Shown piece after piece: positions 44,596 through 47,545 of a stretch of 47,545 nucleotides of DNA; position 1 is the stretch's first letter; every line of letters begins with the position of its first letter. The position numbers and the translations under genes were made by a program. Location of the stretch: positions 1 through 47,545 of the forward strand of contig CAZVOD010000027.1 in NCBI GenBank assembly GCA_964628385.1, in the 5' to 3' direction. A model generated the notes under the pieces. That model had not been told where the DNA came from. It was given only the letters and a program-made list of their open reading frames with translations, and ran no database searches. The DNA comes from JANQPA01 sp964628385 (GTDB lineage: Bacteria; Bacteroidota; Bacteroidia; Chitinophagales; Saprospiraceae).

Positions 44596-45678
44596 ATGAG
44601 TAGCTGTCTCAAAATATTTTTTCTCCTTCTTTTTGCCGTGGGGTCTTTTTGTAGTAAAGCCCAAAATGAAGATACCCTAATAGTGGGATACCAAATGAGT
44701 CCTCCTTTTGTATACGAAGAGAATGGAGAATTAGCAGGAATCAGCGTCTGGCTCTGGAATGAGATCAGTAGAAGAGATAGCATTCCTTACAAGTTGGTGC
44801 CTTGTACGCTTAGCGAGGTTTTGGATAAGCTATCAAACCACGAAATTGATCTGAACATATCGCCGCTCACCATTACCGGAGAACGTAGTAAAACGATGGA
44901 TTTTTCGCCTCCTTATTATATAGCTAATTCTACAGTGATGGTCAAATCAGCTTCAGCACTAAAAAAAGCCTGGATATTTGTTGCCTCCTTCTTTTCTATT
45001 AACTTTTTCAGAGCGCTGGGTACCTTGTTTTTGGTGATTTTTGTTTTTGGTTTTTTTGTCTGGCTCTTTGAGCGTAAAGGCAATCCCGAAGAGTTCCACC
45101 CCAGTATCAAAGGCATATGGAGCGGCATCTGGTGGTCAGCAGTTACTATGACTACTGTCGGATATGGCGACAAGTCGCCGCGTACATTGGGTGGGCGGTT
45201 CATTGCTCTAATATGGATGTTTGCTGCAATTATAATTATATCCGGTTTTACGGCGGGTATTGCTTCTTCGCTTACTGTCAATCAGCTGAGCTGGTCACAA
45301 GAGAATATTACCAGCTTTAAAGAGAAGCCCGTTGGTACTACTTCAAATTCTGCTACAGAAAAATGGCTGAAAAAGAACTTTTTCAAAAATGTCAGGTCAG
45401 TTGATTCTATCAAAAAAAGCGTTGATATGCTTGGGCAGGGACAATTGGAAGCAATAGCCTACGACGAGCCCTATTTGCGCTCTATCATGCAAAAAGATTC
45501 CTTATCGCAGTATGAAATTTTACCTATTTCATTTAATAAGCAGCTTTATGCCATGGGGTTTTCAGAAACACTAGATGAAGAAATACAGAAAAGAATAACG
45601 ATTCGTTTGTTGGAAATTACAGAAAGTATCGATTGGAAGGTAGTCCTTTCTGAATTTGGCTTACTCAAAGAAAATTAA
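44596..45678 (+). CDS. Ligand-gated potassium channel, GluR0-like
   Basis: A 360-residue protein built like a prokaryotic glutamate receptor. A signal peptide (residues 1-22) leads to the first half of a solute-binding domain (about 25-120, IVGYQMSPPFVYEENGELAG and DLNISPLTITGERSKTMDFS). A membrane helix follows (about 138-158), then a pore loop with filter TTVGYGD at 186-192, a second helix (about 202-225) ending SGFTAGIASSLTV, and the second half of the binding domain (230-345). TTVGYGD is the potassium-selective filter, and SGFTAGIASSLT resembles the SYTANLAAFLT gate of animal glutamate receptors. Four subunits would form a channel opened by an amino acid or similar ligand. It precedes the 2H gene by six bases. 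Confidence 0.9.
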   Translation: MSSCLKIFFLLLFAVGSFCSKAQNEDTLIVGYQMSPPFVYEENGELAGISVWLWNEISRRDSIPYKLVPCTLSEVLDKLSNHEIDLNISPLTITGERSKTMDFSPPYYIANSTVMVKSASALKKAWIFVASFFSINFFRALGTLFLVIFVFGFFVWLFERKGNPEEFHPSIKGIWSGIWWSAVTMTTVGYGDKSPRTLGGRFIALIWMFAAIIIISGFTAGIASSLTVNQLSWSQENITSFKEKPVGTTSNSATEKWLKKNFFKNVRSVDSIKKSVDMLGQGQLEAIAYDEPYLRSIMQKDSLSQYEILPISFNKQLYAMGFSETLDEEIQKRITIRLLEITESIDWKVVLSEFGLLKEN

Positions 45679-45684
45679 TAGCCA

Positions 45685-46350
45685 TTGAACCGATATTATA
45701 TTGCTCTTGTACCAGACAAGAAATTAAAAGAACGGGTAAAAACGCTTAAGCTGGAAATGTGTGAGCGTTTCAATGCTGGGCATGCGCTCAAATCTCCGGC
45801 TCATATCACGCTTCAAATGCCATTTAATAGGCCGCCGGAGGCAGAGCTACGAATATTTAAGGTCTTAAAGTCATTTGCAGCCACTCAAACGGTATTTGAA
45901 GTGAATCTTTCCGGATTTGATTGCTTCCGACCCAGGGTGATTTATGTGAAAATAGATAATCATTCCCCCATTCTTGAGTTACATCAATTGCTACTCCATA
46001 CGCTTAAAGAACAACTGGAATTTACCCCCCAAGAACTGGACAGGAGGTTTCATCCCCACATGACTACTGCTACCAGAAATCTAACACCGGAGTTGTTTGC
46101 CATGGCATGGCAAGAATTTGAACAGCGACCCTTCGAGGCGGCCTTTTGGGCCGACCACCTCTTACTATCGGCTCATGAAAAGGTTACGCCTCAGCTTTAC
46201 GATGCTTTTGTTGAAACGCTTATTACGACGATTAAAGAAAATGACTTTCTTTGGGAAACCTACGATAATGAAAAAAAGGTTCATCCTGTACAGAAGGCCT
46301 GGAAAAAACTGGCCGCTAATTGCAGTAAAGTTTTAGGAAATGATAGATAA
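45685..46350 (+). CDS. 2H phosphoesterase (LigT / 2'-5' RNA ligase-like)
   Basis: A 221-residue protein that starts with TTG at 45685; no upstream or nearby ATG fits. It carries the two HxT motifs of the 2H superfamily: AHITLQMPF near residue 39 and HPHMTTATR near residue 127. Members break or form 2',5' or cyclic phosphodiester bonds in RNA or nucleotides. The RNA substrate is unknown. It overlaps the next gene by 11 bases and lies six bases after the channel gene, so the three may share a transcript. Confidence 0.82.
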   Translation: MNRYYIALVPDKKLKERVKTLKLEMCERFNAGHALKSPAHITLQMPFNRPPEAELRIFKVLKSFAATQTVFEVNLSGFDCFRPRVIYVKIDNHSPILELHQLLLHTLKEQLEFTPQELDRRFHPHMTTATRNLTPELFAMAWQEFEQRPFEAAFWADHLLLSAHEKVTPQLYDAFVETLITTIKENDFLWETYDNEKKVHPVQKAWKKLAANCSKVLGNDR

Positions 46351-46993
46351 ATACCAGACTATAACGGAGCCGACCACTGCCGAATTCAAAGATCGGGGCA
46401 GCAAATTTATTGCCTATGCTTTCCATGTAGAAACAGAGGAAGAAGCACAAGCGGCTCTTGAGGAAGTCAAAAAAGAGCAATTCAAAGCAAGGCATCATTG
46501 CTATGCTTACCGATTAGGCGTAGATGACAATAATTTCCGGGCCAATGATGACGGGGAGCCCAGCGGTACCGCCGGCCGGCCTATTCTGGGGCAAATCGAT
46601 AGCTTCAGCCTGACCAACGTTTTTATTGTAGTGGTACGTTACTTTGGTGGTACCAAGCTGGGGACTTCCGGATTGATCAATGCCTATAAACAAAGTGCTA
46701 TGCTGGCGCTGGAGCAGGCCGAAATTGTGGAGCGACTGGTAGAAGATGTCTTCCTTTTGGAATTCGATTACGCCTTGATGAGCGATGTAATGAATACGCT
46801 CAAAAAAATGGAGATGAATATCCTGGAACAGGATTTCGGTCATACAGGAAAAATAAAAATCGCCATCCGACAATCAGAAGTAGAAGCAACTCTACCCGAA
46901 ATGAGAGCTTCCATTGCCAAAGCCCACCTGGAGGAAGAAGAAAAATGGAAAAATATTGAAGGCTTTGCCTTGGAATACCAGCAGACCCGCTAA
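46340..46993 (+). CDS. yigZ: IMPACT/YigZ family protein
   Basis: A 217-residue protein of the YigZ/IMPACT family. The N-terminal UPF0029 domain shows DRGSKFIAYAFHVETEEEA, ARHHCYAYRLG, NDDGEPSGTAGRPIL and VVVRYFGGTKLGTSGLI, all highly conserved. The C-terminal part (about 140-217) is the DUF1949-type domain (FDYALMSDVMNTLKKME). The eukaryotic relative acts on translation control through GCN2, while the role of the bacterial form is not settled. The start overlaps the 2H gene by 11 bases. Confidence 0.94.
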   Translation: MIDKYQTITEPTTAEFKDRGSKFIAYAFHVETEEEAQAALEEVKKEQFKARHHCYAYRLGVDDNNFRANDDGEPSGTAGRPILGQIDSFSLTNVFIVVVRYFGGTKLGTSGLINAYKQSAMLALEQAEIVERLVEDVFLLEFDYALMSDVMNTLKKMEMNILEQDFGHTGKIKIAIRQSEVEATLPEMRASIAKAHLEEEEKWKNIEGFALEYQQTR

Positions 46994-47023
46994 ATCAGTC
47001 AATTAATTTTCTCGGTCTAAGTA

Positions 47024-47455
47024 CTACAAGCCTACTACTTTAAATTCATTGAAGTACAACCGATTTTCATCTGCCTCACTTTCGGGGTCATTCAAGAAAT
47101 AAATAGTATTGTCTTTAGTGAAATAAGCATAATTAGAATTTTCAGGAGTATCGATGAAATGTTCATTCAGCACATTCAGGTTTTTACCCAGAATCATGAC
47201 TGAAGTTTTATCATATTCAAAATCGGTATCTAAAGGATCAAAATGAACTGATGTTTGCTCTGGAGTAATATCGACAAGGCGAATAAAGACATCCTGATCA
47301 GGTAAACCTACCAGTCCAGTATAGGTATCTAAATTCCATCCGTAAAGTGCACTTTCATTGACATCAATCGGATTTGTTTCACCTTTAAGCGCTTTTTCCA
47401 TCCACTGAGCTGATCGAAGAGGCTTGATACTGGTAGTGTCAATCTTTTGAGACAC
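47024..47455 (-). CDS. Conserved hypothetical protein
   Basis: A 143-residue soluble acidic protein that I do not recognise. It has no signal peptide, membrane helix or known motif. Visible features are a region of D, E and T rich strands (VDITPEQTSVHFDPLDTDFE), a possible beta-sheet core (YDKTSVMILGKNLNVLNEHF) and a conserved-looking end (ESEADENRLYFNEFKVVGL). It is convergent with the IMPACT gene and separated from it by 30 bases. The right edge of the window after its start holds no gene. Confidence 0.6.
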   Translation of the reverse strand: MSQKIDTTSIKPLRSAQWMEKALKGETNPIDVNESALYGWNLDTYTGLVGLPDQDVFIRLVDITPEQTSVHFDPLDTDFEYDKTSVMILGKNLNVLNEHFIDTPENSNYAYFTKDNTIYFLNDPESEADENRLYFNEFKVVGL

Positions 47456-47545
47456 AACATCCCTTATCTTTATTTCATTAGTTGTTAAAGACTTAAGTAG
47501 TTCGCGAAATTAAGATATATAATAAGGTTCGGAGAACCTGATATT

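Noticed and set aside
1..47545. CRISPR array, prophage, toxin-antitoxin or restriction genes
   Set aside because: No regularly spaced direct repeats, integrase, phage structural genes, or recognisable toxin or restriction proteins were seen.

Overview
The window looks like ordinary chromosome from a member of the phylum Bacteroidota, most likely the Cytophagales. Supporting this are a V-type ATPase cluster carrying the DUF2764 gene, DUF6503-, DUF4230- and TamB-type envelope proteins, a TATB-less mix of core genes (ffh, yidC, folP, ppc, trxB), weak ribosome binding sites, AT-rich intergenic DNA and several promoter -7 elements of the form TAnnTTTG. I cannot name a genus from the sequence alone. 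I saw no tRNA, rRNA, CRISPR array, prophage or intact insertion sequence.

Layout. 1-2.35 kb: an intact two-domain universal stress protein (minus) and a second, broken one (plus). 2.35-9.57 kb: a tightly overlapping V-type ATPase operon in the order A-B-E-DUF2764-D-I-K. 9.7-12.1 kb: a tandem-CDGSH iron-sulfur protein, then class II aldolase and thioredoxin reductase on the minus strand. 12.3-17 kb: a membrane-anchored subtilisin, an orphan half of an M16 protease and ffh. 17.5-20.4 kb: a two-gene envelope unit, an OmpA-type protein with two extra degenerate OmpA-like modules followed by a membrane-anchored protein with four helix-hairpin-helix-like repeats. 20.4-21 kb: decayed gene remnants. 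21-25.6 kb: a DUF6503-like lipoprotein, a class I aminotransferase, a DUF3293 protein and yidC. 26-31.4 kb, all minus: a three-LysM protein, a NarL-type response regulator, and a DinB / DUF4230 / TPMT-like methyltransferase run. 31.6-40 kb: folP with an overlapping multi-pass SPOR-like protein, a metallophosphoesterase and a very large TamB. 40-47.5 kb: an OxyR regulator divergent from an ankyrin protein, PEP carboxylase, an aminotransferase remnant, a GluR0-type potassium channel, a 2H phosphoesterase, an IMPACT/YigZ protein and an unknown gene.

How it works together. The ATPase cluster probably builds a rotary pump whose proteolipid keeps the sodium-site residues, so sodium transport is the favoured reading. 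OxyR and its divergent ankyrin neighbour, thioredoxin reductase and the CDGSH protein point to oxidative-stress handling, but they are not one operon. YidC, Ffh, TamB, the OmpA protein and the LysM protein all serve membrane and envelope assembly.

The most unusual items are a 44-base interspersed repeat present in three near-full copies plus one fragment, the OmpA/helix-hairpin-helix pair, the ligand-gated channel, and three places where genes are visibly decaying (about 2.2, 20.5 and 44.4 kb). I did not find a defence island or an obviously new multi-gene system; the OmpA/helix-hairpin-helix pair is the best candidate for an undescribed functional unit.
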